64,000 bases of DNA. It comes from Bacteroidota bacterium. Lineage in GTDB: Bacteria > Bacteroidota > Bacteroidia > UKL13-3. The DNA lies in the NCBI GenBank assembly GCA_947477885.1, contig CANJUD010000002.1, positions 186,001 to 250,000 of the forward strand, given 5' to 3'. Below, piece by piece: positions 33,947-41,740 of this stretch. Positions within the stretch are counted from its first letter, which is position 1. Every line of letters begins with the position of its first letter. Below the pieces are notes generated by a model. That model did no database searches. It was not told where the DNA came from and saw nothing but the letters and a program-made list of their open reading frames with translations. The translations under genes were made by a program, and so were the position numbers.

Positions 33947-34831
33947 TTATTCTATCACAAACTTTTTAGTATTTGCTTGCTTTGTTCTATTATCAATTAA
34001 TTGTATAAAATAAATTCCTGATGCAAATTGGCTAATATCAATACCAATATTGCTTTGAATGCCTGAATATATATAAATAGTTTTACCTCCCGAATTTAAA
34101 ATTCTAATACTATTGGATTGAGATAAAGAATGGACTAACGTGAAATTTAAAATATTTTTTGCTGGATTTGGATATAAAAGAAAATCCGGCGAATCATCTT
34201 TTTGTGACGAAATTCCAGATGCTATTTTTGTAACAAAAGCGATATCATCTACCAATAATATGGAACCCAATTTTCTTTGCTGTGGATCACTGCTTGCAAG
34301 CACAATGGCAACAGAATCGGGTGTGGCACCGCTTGAATAATTTAGTGGAAAACTGAAACGTGTATATGAACTTGCCGCAGTCCCTACATATATAGTATTA
34401 GAAATAATATCTCTTTGATTTGTTGAAGTGTTCCATTTTGTTAACGTAACTGCAATAGCAAAATCATCTTGTCCGATGGGTGCATATTTATACCATCCCG
34501 TAAAACTATCAGGACGGGCGGTGGACGGATAACCATCAATTCCTTTTACACCAGGCCCCATGCCGGGTTGTCCTGTTACACAAATTCCGGGAATACTATC
34601 TGTATTTTGTGTTTGCGGATTGGTGAATATATCCGATTTTAAATTGATAGTATAAGTGCCTGAATGGGCATCCGTACTTTTAGTCACTGCCGGGCTACCT
34701 GCCCATTGGTCGGGCATTTCGAAGGGGCCTTGACTATTCCAAGTTTCAAATCCAGGATTGGGAATTTGTTGCGATTTTGCGATAAAAGATATAGCAAAAA
34801 TAATTACGGAGCTTAATAACAGTTTTCTCAT
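33947..34831 (-). CDS. T9SS-exported beta-sandwich protein (PCMD/CBM-like)
   Basis: 294-residue secreted protein: signal peptide (1-20), then a single jelly-roll-like domain (about 22-205) that opens IPNPGFETWNS and has the PDQWAGSPAVTKSTDAHSGTY pattern of carbohydrate-binding modules and of the putative carbohydrate metabolism domain found in Bacteroidota. It ends in a T9SS sorting domain (LLYPNPAKNILNF ... GIYFIQLID). It lies between two YHYH genes with gaps of 18 and 10 bp, so it is part of the same operon; it may anchor the others to glycan (inference). Confidence 0.85.
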   Translation of the reverse strand: MRKLLLSSVIIFAISFIAKSQQIPNPGFETWNSQGPFEMPDQWAGSPAVTKSTDAHSGTYTINLKSDIFTNPQTQNTDSIPGICVTGQPGMGPGVKGIDGYPSTARPDSFTGWYKYAPIGQDDFAIAVTLTKWNTSTNQRDIISNTIYVGTAASSYTRFSFPLNYSSGATPDSVAIVLASSDPQQRKLGSILLVDDIAFVTKIASGISSQKDDSPDFLLYPNPAKNILNFTLVHSLSQSNSIRILNSGGKTIYIYSGIQSNIGIDISQFASGIYFIQLIDNRTKQANTKKFVIE

Positions 34832-34841
34832 ATTTTAGTTT

Positions 34842-36203
34842 TTATTTTATTACGGTTATTTTTTTAGTAATGTTTGAATGTGCATTTGATATCTTGACTA
34901 TATAATCACCTTGATATAATGTTTGGGTATCGAAATAAGCAATCGTACTTCCTTGATATAAAATAGTTTTTTGAATGAGTTTCCCAGCAATATCATACAA
35001 TGCAATATCTATATTTTCTTTGGTAATATCATTCATTTGAATTGCTACCAAATCATTGGTGGGATTGGGGAAAATGCTGATATCTATTTCCTTAATTTGT
35101 TTATCAGAAACACCTGCATTTGTTGGTGAATAGGTTGTTACATTTTCAGTAATTGAAGTAACTTTGGCTACTACCTTTGGACCATAAAATGTTGGACCTA
35201 CTACATAAGGATATGCAGAATTCCAATTAGAATCAACCGTTGCAAAATAACAATATATACCATTGGGGTATTCAGGAGTTACACAAAATCTTCCATTATG
35301 ATCATCCAGATAATCAGAAGCTGTTGTAGTATTATATTGATAGTCTTCTCTGAAATATCCAAGCGGGTAAGTCGCATTCACATCAGGACCTGCAGTCACT
35401 GTTGAGCCATCAGAATAAGTAGTTCTTGTTGTTATATTTCTCAAACTAAAACTCGATTTCATTCTCACAATTCCTCCACTTCCATCTACATTTTTATAAG
35501 CATAAGCACCATATATAGGGAAACCATCATAAGCAAAGCCAATCAACGGAGAATGCTTGGCACTATCAATAACATATAATCCATCGGCATCATATAAATT
35601 GCATATTGTTGATATTACTTTCAAATCCAATTTAAACGCACTTGGATTTTGATGGTGGTGATAGTTACCCATAGCTGGATGACCTTTTGAACAATCGAAT
35701 CCTTTTTTCTCAGCAGGAATTGCATCCCGGTTCCACACATTGTCACCCATACATTGTGGCTTTATCGGCCCGCCGCACAAAGCGTTGGTGGAACTTTTCC
35801 AAGATACGCCATCTCTATAATCAAATAATGCAACACCGTTAATAAATATACCAATATTCCCTCCAGTGGTATTGGTTGGCTTGCCCATATTTTTTGTTGG
35901 ATTTATTGGAAACTTAAATATCGCCTTCTGATCGCTTGCAAAAGACGGATTCCCATCTAAGAAAGGACCTGTGATATAGGCAGGAATGCCATGCGTAGTA
36001 ATGTAGACGGATGAGTCAGAGTATTGCACCATTTGCACATTGGCAGAAACATTATCATTAATAGATGTCGAATTTCCACTTACATAATGGCGGCCCATAA
36101 TGTTTGTGGTGTTTCGCAACCATGAAGTGATTGCTGGATTTGTTTGTGCAATACATATTATAGATAATAATGTAAATGCAGATGTAGTAATAATTTTTTT
36201 CAT
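34842..36203 (-). CDS. YHYH-domain T9SS protein
   Basis: 453 residues: signal peptide (1-19), YHYH domain (about 40-340) and T9SS sorting domain (ISIFPNPTNDLVAI ... GDYIVKISN). Hallmarks are CSKGHPAMGNYHHHQNPSAF, GFAYDGFPIYGAY and, near the end, LDDHNGRFCVTPEYPNGIYCYF, which is the fuller 'YHYH' type of planctomycetes and flavobacteria. Clustered His/Asp/Cys residues suggest metal binding; enzyme activity unknown. The upstream gap of 162 bp to the peroxidase gene contains a palindromic repeat, so transcription from the mbnP promoter may be attenuated here. Confidence 0.92.
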   Translation of the reverse strand: MKKIITTSAFTLLSIICIAQTNPAITSWLRNTTNIMGRHYVSGNSTSINDNVSANVQMVQYSDSSVYITTHGIPAYITGPFLDGNPSFASDQKAIFKFPINPTKNMGKPTNTTGGNIGIFINGVALFDYRDGVSWKSSTNALCGGPIKPQCMGDNVWNRDAIPAEKKGFDCSKGHPAMGNYHHHQNPSAFKLDLKVISTICNLYDADGLYVIDSAKHSPLIGFAYDGFPIYGAYAYKNVDGSGGIVRMKSSFSLRNITTRTTYSDGSTVTAGPDVNATYPLGYFREDYQYNTTTASDYLDDHNGRFCVTPEYPNGIYCYFATVDSNWNSAYPYVVGPTFYGPKVVAKVTSITENVTTYSPTNAGVSDKQIKEIDISIFPNPTNDLVAIQMNDITKENIDIALYDIAGKLIQKTILYQGSTIAYFDTQTLYQGDYIVKISNAHSNITKKITVIK

Positions 36204-36296
36204 TGAATAGATTTTGTAATGGTTAGTGGTTTATGTTAATGTGATTGTGTTTACAAATAACATTACGAGAGATTACTTCAAAGGGTGGGGCAGTGT

Positions 36297-36378
36297 GGGA
36301 TTCAGGATTCGGGATTCAGGGCCATACGGCAATATTCCCGAATCCCGAATCCTGAATCCCGGCCGCTAATTCCTGAAT
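36297..36378. repeat. GGGATTCAGGATTC palindrome supplying the 3' end of the peroxidase gene
   Basis: Left arm 36297-36321 and right arm 36337-36360 are complementary over at least 21 bp. A further ATTCCTGAATCC unit (36369-36380) overlaps the last codons of the peroxidase gene: its C-terminal GFRN and stop codon are repeat sequence. Confidence 0.8.
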
Positions 36379-37373
36379 CCATACTTTGGATTAAATAAAA
36401 ATTCTTTGTCACTTAAAGTTAATAGAAATGCAATTATATCAGCTTTTTCATTAGAAGTCAAAACAATTTTTTTTTGCAATTGTTTTGAAAGCGTTTTGCT
36501 CTGCTGAATTCCTGATGCATAATGATTCATCACTTCTGATAATTTTTTAAATCTACCATCATGCATATAGGGATAAGAAAATTCTATATTTCGCAAGGTG
36601 GGCACTTTAAATAATAAAGAGTCTTTTGCATCTTTTGTTATATTCATCCTGCCGTAATCGTTTAATGTTTTTTCAACTGGCAAACCATCGTTTTCAAATT
36701 CCAAATTGGTGAACAAAGGCTGCTTGTGGCAAGAGCCACAATGCTTTTGGAATAATTCAAATCCATTTTTTTCTTGTACAGTAAATTCAATTTGCTTTCG
36801 CATTACACTATCATACTTCGAGTTTGCACTTATTAGCGTTAACATAAATTGTGAGATTGCTTTTAAAGTATGTTCGCCCGTTATTATACTATCGCCAAAT
36901 GCGATTTGATATAGTTTCGGATATAATATAGTTTGCTGCAAACTTGCCACTACCCTACCAATTTTATTATCCATTTCCAAAGGATTGCTCATAGGGGCCA
37001 ATGCTTGCATATCGAGATGATTGATTGCCCCATCCCACATAAAAGATTTATGCCAAGCCAAATTCATTAATGCAGGCGAATTCCGTGTCCCAATTTTATC
37101 TTCTATACCATGACTCAAAGCATGATCAACATGCGTGAATGCGGTAAACTGCGAGTGACAACTTGCACAGGATATTTTATTATCTCTTGATAAAATAGGA
37201 TCATAAAATAATTTCCTGCCGAGCTCAATTTTATTTTCACTAAGTATGTTTTTAGTAAAATCATAATGCGGCTTGGGCCAGTTTTTCGGGACAATAAATA
37301 TATATTCATTTTTAATACTGAACGAAGCAATAAACAAACCTATTAAAACTATGATAATACTTTTGTTACTCAT
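36366..37373 (-). CDS. Dihaem cytochrome c peroxidase / MauG-family (MbnH-like)
   Basis: 335 residues: N-terminal signal/anchor (about 6-20), then a dihaem CcpA/MauG domain. Two haem motifs are present, CASCH (69-73) and CGSCH (about 213), with the conserved YPYMHDGRFKKL near 280. It overlaps the MbnP gene by 4 bp (ATGA-type), the arrangement known for methanobactin-locus mbnPH pairs, where MbnH oxidises a Trp of MbnP to kynurenine. I therefore infer the same partner chemistry rather than H2O2 detoxification. The last residues derive from an intergenic repeat. Confidence 0.92.
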   Translation of the reverse strand: MSNKSIIIVLIGLFIASFSIKNEYIFIVPKNWPKPHYDFTKNILSENKIELGRKLFYDPILSRDNKISCASCHSQFTAFTHVDHALSHGIEDKIGTRNSPALMNLAWHKSFMWDGAINHLDMQALAPMSNPLEMDNKIGRVVASLQQTILYPKLYQIAFGDSIITGEHTLKAISQFMLTLISANSKYDSVMRKQIEFTVQEKNGFELFQKHCGSCHKQPLFTNLEFENDGLPVEKTLNDYGRMNITKDAKDSLLFKVPTLRNIEFSYPYMHDGRFKKLSEVMNHYASGIQQSKTLSKQLQKKIVLTSNEKADIIAFLLTLSDKEFLFNPKYGFRN

Positions 37374-38056
37374 TGTTTCTGAATACTGAATATTTTTGAG
37401 AACTTTTCAGAAAGCAAAACAGCTTCCTTGCCTGGGGACATGATTTGATTTTGCTCAGATAAATCAATAGCTGCAAGCATTTTTTCTATATCAATTAAAA
37501 TATCAATATTTTTATTTTCTGACACATTGAGTATAATAGTTTGCAAAGCATTATCCGCATTTTGATAACCACCCAAATGAAACTGAAATTCATTATTCCT
37601 GGTTTTGCATAGTTTGCTTTTTCCTTCCAATTTCAAATTGATATATCCACTTTGCCAAGTCCAATACATTCCTTTGGTGGGATCCAAATCGCCGCCCATA
37701 GCCCCTGAAACATTGGTAATACTATCAATTCCGAGATTGAATTTAATTTTTGTAAACTTTAAATCCGAAGGCGAGTTTACCAATATATACAATGATTTTT
37801 CATCCGATGCATCGAGCAAATGATAACTGTTTGCTTCTTTCCAAACTATACTATCTTTATTCAAAAACTCAACACCTGATATGTATAGTTTTAATTGCGA
37901 GAAATAGATACTGTCCTTCGTATAACATGAATCATCTAAATGCAAAGCAGATTTGCCGAATGTGGGATGGAATAAAATTTTGTCCGTAGATTGGGCATGA
38001 AGATATCCATTGCAAAATATTGCCACAAACAAAGCAAATAGGATTTTAAGTTTCAT
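37370..38056 (-). CDS. MbnP-family protein (copper-binding partner of MbnH)
   Basis: 228-residue secreted beta-sandwich protein of the MbnP family (signal peptide 1-22). Family marks: FHPTFGKSALHLDD, the GIDSITNVSGAM-GGDLDP block, GMYWTWQSGYINLKLEG with W132 and W134, and FQFHLGGY with H160. Two cysteines (C44, C150) could form a disulfide. In characterised MbnP/CorA proteins one Trp is turned into kynurenine by the partner dihaem enzyme and a copper site forms; which Trp corresponds here is not settled by eye. First gene of the locus, behind a perfect promoter. Confidence 0.93.
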   Translation of the reverse strand: MKLKILFALFVAIFCNGYLHAQSTDKILFHPTFGKSALHLDDSCYTKDSIYFSQLKLYISGVEFLNKDSIVWKEANSYHLLDASDEKSLYILVNSPSDLKFTKIKFNLGIDSITNVSGAMGGDLDPTKGMYWTWQSGYINLKLEGKSKLCKTRNNEFQFHLGGYQNADNALQTIILNVSENKNIDILIDIEKMLAAIDLSEQNQIMSPGKEAVLLSEKFSKIFSIQKQ

Positions 38057-38072
38057 TAATATATATTACGTG

Positions 38073-38103
38073 CAAAAGTAGTGCGGGGAGGGGTAATGGC
38101 AAA
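38073..38103 (-). promoter_or_regulatory. Canonical promoter of the mbnP/mbnH locus
   Basis: On the minus strand: TTTG (38103-38100), 19-bp spacer, TACTTTTG (38080-38073). Exact match to the Bacteroidota -33/-7 consensus; predicted start near 38067, 11 bases before the ATG. A one-base-shifted GC-rich spacer gives no clear operator. Confidence 0.78.
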
Positions 38104-38144
38104 ACGAAGCTCTTTGGTTGGTGAATAAGACTATTAGCAGATTC

Positions 38145-38298
38145 AATATTTCGTCCCTACGGGACTTTGCTATTTACTCATACCTTTTTTCTACCGATAT
38201 CACGTCCCTATGGGACTTTAAAAATAGTCCCATAGGGACGTGATATCGGTAGCATCAATAAAACCCGGCCGCAAAAAGTCCCGTAGGGACGAAATATT
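38145..38298. repeat. Nested perfect inverted repeat (GTCCCTA-GGGAC element)
   Basis: Outer arms of 22 bp (38145-38166 and 38277-38298) and inner arms of 27 bp (38191-38217 and 38226-38252, 8-base loop) are all perfectly complementary. Each arm carries GTCCCTA(C/T)GGGAC, itself palindromic, giving four copies. No gene inside. The transcript would fold into a long double hairpin. Confidence 0.95.
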
Positions 38299-38471
38299 AG
38301 ACGCGTCTTAGTTTCTAAAAACCTCCGAGTTCTTTTATTTACATAAATTCACAAAAGTGGGTGGCGGTACATACATTTGCAGATATGAATTTTAACATGG
38401 GATTTGTTGTAGTATTTTCATCGGTGTGGTTCATTTACCGGGTTGCAAACCCTCCATTCTATTATAAGTCA

Positions 38472-38607
38472 CCGTTCTTGAAGAACGGCGACAACATGGC
38501 TCTTACAGTATCCATATAACTGTTTTGGTCGGTGAAAACACCAACCAAAGGCAGTGAATGGGATTGCCACGTCGCCCCGAATAAGATTCGGGGTCCTTGC
38601 AATGACG
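38472..38607. repeat. Cluster of short REP-like hairpins
   Basis: Three hairpins in 140 bp: CCGTTCTT-G-AAGAACGG (38472-38488), GGTCGGTG-AAAA-CACCAACC (38527-38546) and CCCCGAAT-AAG-ATTCGGGG (38575-38593), the last flanked by ATTGC/GCAAT arms. They fill the gap between the copper-type locus and the tRNA. Confidence 0.75.
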
Positions 38608-38621
38608 GCAGCTTATAGAAT

Positions 38622-38657
38622 AAAAAAAGCCCAACAAAATTGCTGGGCTAAAAAAAA
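38622..38657 (-). terminator. Rho-independent terminator of the tRNA-Met transcript
   Basis: AGCCCA (38628-38633) pairs with TGGGCT (38644-38649), with inner CAA/TTG pairs. On the minus strand it is followed by a T-run, 3' of the tRNA. Confidence 0.85.
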
Positions 38658-38691
38658 GAAAAAAGTTAAGCTATTTATTGCTTAACAAGAG

Positions 38692-38765
38692 TAGCGGGGA
38701 GCGGGATCGAACCGCCGACCTCAAGGTTATGAATCTTGTGCTCTAACCAACTGAGCTACCCCGCC
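38692..38765 (-). tRNA. tRNA-Met (anticodon CAT), elongator type
   Basis: Minus-strand cloverleaf of 74 nt: acceptor GGCGGGG pairing with CCCCGCT (first pair G-U), D-arm GCTC/GAGC with GTTGGTTA loop, anticodon loop TTCATAA (anticodon CAT), T-arm GGCGG/CCGCT with loop TTCGATC, discriminator A. The 3' CCA is not encoded. It could be tRNA-Ile2 if the CAT anticodon is lysidine-modified; elongator Met is favoured. Confidence 0.93.
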
Positions 38766-38795
38766 GTTTTTGGGGTGCAAATATAAGAAGGAAAT

Positions 38796-40076
38796 TTAAT
38801 GGGGCAAAGAAGCGATTTCAAATAAACAATATTTTTGACTACCGACAGGCTGTATCCATTGTTTGATATGGTCTCCAGCATTTTTTTTGATTTCTTCAAA
38901 TTTGTTTGGATCCGCTACCAACAGACGTGCATGAGGCACTTGAACCAAAGGTGTGTAGCTATCTGTCTCGAGATGATGGTAGAGCAATTTCACATTTTTG
39001 TTGCCCATCGCCGGCAGTGCAAACTCCATAGGAACTTGATAGGTTTTGTCGTTTATCAATACCACCTCTCCTATTCTATATAATACTTGTTTCAAATTGC
39101 TGTGGACATCATAATTTTGAACTTCCTTATACAAATTTCGGAATGGGAATAGACAGAAAGAGGCAAATACCATAGTCAATTGAATATTATTGAAATCTTT
39201 TGCTGGCATTGAAATGGTAAAACATTTGTATAAAATATAAATTACAACATAGTCAAAATAATAATCTTTGCCCAATAGTGTTGCAAGTATTATGAATGCT
39301 AGAAGTTGCAGCAAATCTCTTTTGGTGCTTTCACTAAAATATAATCGGTAACTATAGTACATAATGATAAAAATGCACGATTTGCAAAAACTTAAAAATG
39401 GCATAACCAAATTCCCTTCGTATCTTGACTGGAGTGAGAATAGCAGGGTTTGTGAAAGTTCAGGGAAAATGAAATAAATACCAACCGCTATGAGTCCCAA
39501 AATACCAAGTTGTACTAGGATATTTTTGATATTATAACTTTTATTTGTTAGATTAAGCAGCATAGCAAACAATCCCAGGGCTGGGTGAATTGCAATAAAA
39601 AGAATGCATATAATTAAGTGCTGCCAAATATATTTGATACGAGAATTATATAAAAAATATAACAGTAATAATATATTGATTAAATGTTCAGGACGCAAGC
39701 TGGAAAATACATTACAGCTGAGGAACAAACCCAAAATTATCCAACTTTGCGTTTTAGACAGATTATATTTTTTGCCAAATTTCACAATGATATACACATA
39801 TAATAAATTTATAATGATATTCAAAATAAACGGCCCGTAGATACTATTTCCCATTACTAAATAAAAAGGAATTTTAAGGTAATAATGCAGAAATGGCAAA
39901 CGATATCCTGTATATATATCCTCATTCCAAAACCCCTGAATAGTTGAGAATACCGGTGTGAGCGTCCACACACCATCGTGGGTAGGGAGCGGATGTATAT
40001 AATAATTTGAACCCAAACAAATTAGTGTGAGCACAGAAAATAATATCGCAAATCTATATACTAATTTTTCGTTCAT
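38796..40076 (-). CDS. Polytopic membrane protein, putative glycosyltransferase (GT-C-like)
   Basis: 426 residues with about ten transmembrane helices and a soluble C-terminal part (about 340-426). An acidic/His pair in the first extracytoplasmic loop (PLPTHDGVWTLTP near residue 32) resembles the DD/DE loop of GT-C polyprenyl-phosphate-sugar glycosyltransferases. It starts on the base directly after the stop of the upstream GT-C-like gene, so the two are cotranslated. Substrate unknown; lipid or surface-glycan decoration is inferred from the fold only. Confidence 0.7.
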   Translation of the reverse strand: MNEKLVYRFAILFSVLTLICLGSNYYIHPLPTHDGVWTLTPVFSTIQGFWNEDIYTGYRLPFLHYYLKIPFYLVMGNSIYGPFILNIIINLLYVYIIVKFGKKYNLSKTQSWIILGLFLSCNVFSSLRPEHLINILLLLYFLYNSRIKYIWQHLIICILFIAIHPALGLFAMLLNLTNKSYNIKNILVQLGILGLIAVGIYFIFPELSQTLLFSLQSRYEGNLVMPFLSFCKSCIFIIMYYSYRLYFSESTKRDLLQLLAFIILATLLGKDYYFDYVVIYILYKCFTISMPAKDFNNIQLTMVFASFCLFPFRNLYKEVQNYDVHSNLKQVLYRIGEVVLINDKTYQVPMEFALPAMGNKNVKLLYHHLETDSYTPLVQVPHARLLVADPNKFEEIKKNAGDHIKQWIQPVGSQKYCLFEIASLPH

Positions 40077-41555
40077 CTATTTGAGTTTTATAAATTCCTT
40101 GTCTTGGTTTTGTTTGTGAAAGTCTGTGATGGTTGAGTTGTAGCGAAACATCCGGTTATCTCCATTTTTAATAATTTCGAAATACACGGGGCCTGGATGT
40201 TTCATGATATTTTTCTCAAACTCGCTTAAAGTTGGAGATAAATTTTTCATTACATTTTCATATGGCGAAATCACATATACATCCGTCCGCATAAACTCCA
40301 ACCACTTATCAGCAAATGCCACTACCGACTTAGGTTTTATGGATTTATATTTACTTTCCAATCGTTCATATCGTTGTACAAATGTTTCTGATTTGAGGTA
40401 TTGATTCATATAAATACTTTTGCCCACACAATTGATGGCGAAAATAATCAAAGCTGTGTGAAATAAAAATTTATACGAAATCTTGATCTGATAAAAGTGC
40501 AAAATGCCAAACAAAATTATAATTGTTGACACCATAAAAAATCGTGGACTATTTAGTCCGATAGCGTAGTTGTTACGCATCAGTAAAGGGATTGCTAAAT
40601 ATGCTATGCCTAGTGTCAAAGCACAAATCATGATGGTTTTGTCAGATGACTTCTCAGATTTTGCATATAGGTTTGATTTAATAATTCTGTATATAATCAT
40701 TACAATAACTGTTAAACTAAACAACTTTTCATACCAACTATTTAGACCAAAACAAGAAAGGAAATCAAGACTATTTAATATTTGCAGGAAGAAGCTAATG
40801 CCAAAATCTTTAAGCTCAGCAAAACTTGGATTCCAATCGTAACCAGATACTTTATTTTTTACAAAATAGTTGAACCAAATAAATGCCAATTCTGCTAGTG
40901 AACATATAATAAAAAAGACTATAATACTATATAGTTTTCGTGTATTTTTCTGTTTGTAAGTTTGATATATCAAATAGCAAAAAGGCAGCAACGTAATAAT
41001 ACCCAAATATCTTAATCCAACGGCCATCATACTTGCCAGGCCCATAGCAATAGACCATTTGAGATGCTTGTCACTACTCAAAAGTTTTTGCGTAGCCAAC
41101 AAAAACCAAATCAATACACATATAAAAGGAACTTCGCTCCAGCCTTGATAAACCATATCAAAAAATGAAGCATGAAAAAATAACAATATATAAATAGGTG
41201 CTTGCTGGCGATAATATTTATGCAGCAATAATATAGTAATTCCAATAAAAATCAAATTCACAATTTTAATCGTAATATATACTGGAAGATTTGTTACAAG
41301 AGCCAAATACCCAGTGAGCATAGGATACAAAGGCGGCCAAATAAAAAAATTCTGAGCCTCATTATAATATACATAATCGGGCGACATTACAGCAAATCCA
41401 TTCCCCTCCTTAATACTCTGTGCCAATCGCAAATACCAGGGAGCATCCATTGTAATGCCACCATATGAATCGAAATAGCTAAGAGCCGCTACACTCAGGG
41501 CAAGCAACAGCAAATAGGTAAATGGATTTTTATATATCTTTTGGTAAATTATCAC
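40077..41555 (-). CDS. ArnT/PMT-like GT-C glycosyltransferase
   Basis: Polytopic membrane enzyme of about 492 residues, ten or more transmembrane helices. The first periplasmic loop has GGITMDAPWYLRLAQSIKEG with an Asp at the expected catalytic position, and WPPLYPM follows in the next loop, both typical of the dolichyl/undecaprenyl-phosphate sugar transferases (PMT_2 type). I chose a GTG at 41555 as the start: the longer frame to 41651 would begin inside a dispersed repeat (41607-41636) and add 32 residues unlike a membrane protein N-terminus. It is followed without gap by a second membrane gene. Confidence 0.78.
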   Translation of the reverse strand: MIIYQKIYKNPFTYLLLLALSVAALSYFDSYGGITMDAPWYLRLAQSIKEGNGFAVMSPDYVYYNEAQNFFIWPPLYPMLTGYLALVTNLPVYITIKIVNLIFIGITILLLHKYYRQQAPIYILLFFHASFFDMVYQGWSEVPFICVLIWFLLATQKLLSSDKHLKWSIAMGLASMMAVGLRYLGIITLLPFCYLIYQTYKQKNTRKLYSIIVFFIICSLAELAFIWFNYFVKNKVSGYDWNPSFAELKDFGISFFLQILNSLDFLSCFGLNSWYEKLFSLTVIVMIIYRIIKSNLYAKSEKSSDKTIMICALTLGIAYLAIPLLMRNNYAIGLNSPRFFMVSTIIILFGILHFYQIKISYKFLFHTALIIFAINCVGKSIYMNQYLKSETFVQRYERLESKYKSIKPKSVVAFADKWLEFMRTDVYVISPYENVMKNLSPTLSEFEKNIMKHPGPVYFEIIKNGDNRMFRYNSTITDFHKQNQDKEFIKLK

Positions 41556-41606
41556 TTTCTGCTGCGAATTACAGATATTTTTTGCATAGTAGGAACAAAA
41601 AGGTTT

Positions 41607-41636
41607 GGCCACAAAGGCACGAAGGCACAAAGATTC
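41607..41636. repeat. Short tandem-like intergenic repeat
   Basis: The segment has GGCAC repeated within CACAAAGGCACGAAGGCACAAAG, a low-complexity word seen between genes in Bacteroidota. It lies inside the longer alternative reading frame of the membrane gene. Confidence 0.6.
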
Positions 41637-41724
41637 TAACATTACCCACATTGTACAATGCCGTAAAAACTAATAGTCGGCGATAATTGTTCATATCTTA
41701 TAATGCATTTTGCCAAACGAATAC

Positions 41725-41732
41725 TATTTTTG
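41725..41732 (+). promoter_or_regulatory. -7 promoter element of the RelA/SpoT gene
   Basis: TATTTTTG (TAnnTTTG), 8 bases before the ATG; the predicted transcript has almost no leader. No TTTG at 19-bp spacing (one lies 12 bp upstream). Confidence 0.4.
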
Positions 41733-41740
41733 AGCACTGA

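Noticed and set aside
38145-38298. CRISPR-like repeated blocks (GTCCCTACGGGAC four times)
   Set aside because: Copies alternate in orientation and form perfect nested inverted repeats; there are no uniform direct repeats with spacers and no cas genes.
40077-41651. Membrane gene starting at 41651
   Set aside because: The first 32 residues are encoded by a dispersed repeat and look nothing like a membrane protein N-terminus; a GTG at 41555 is preferred.
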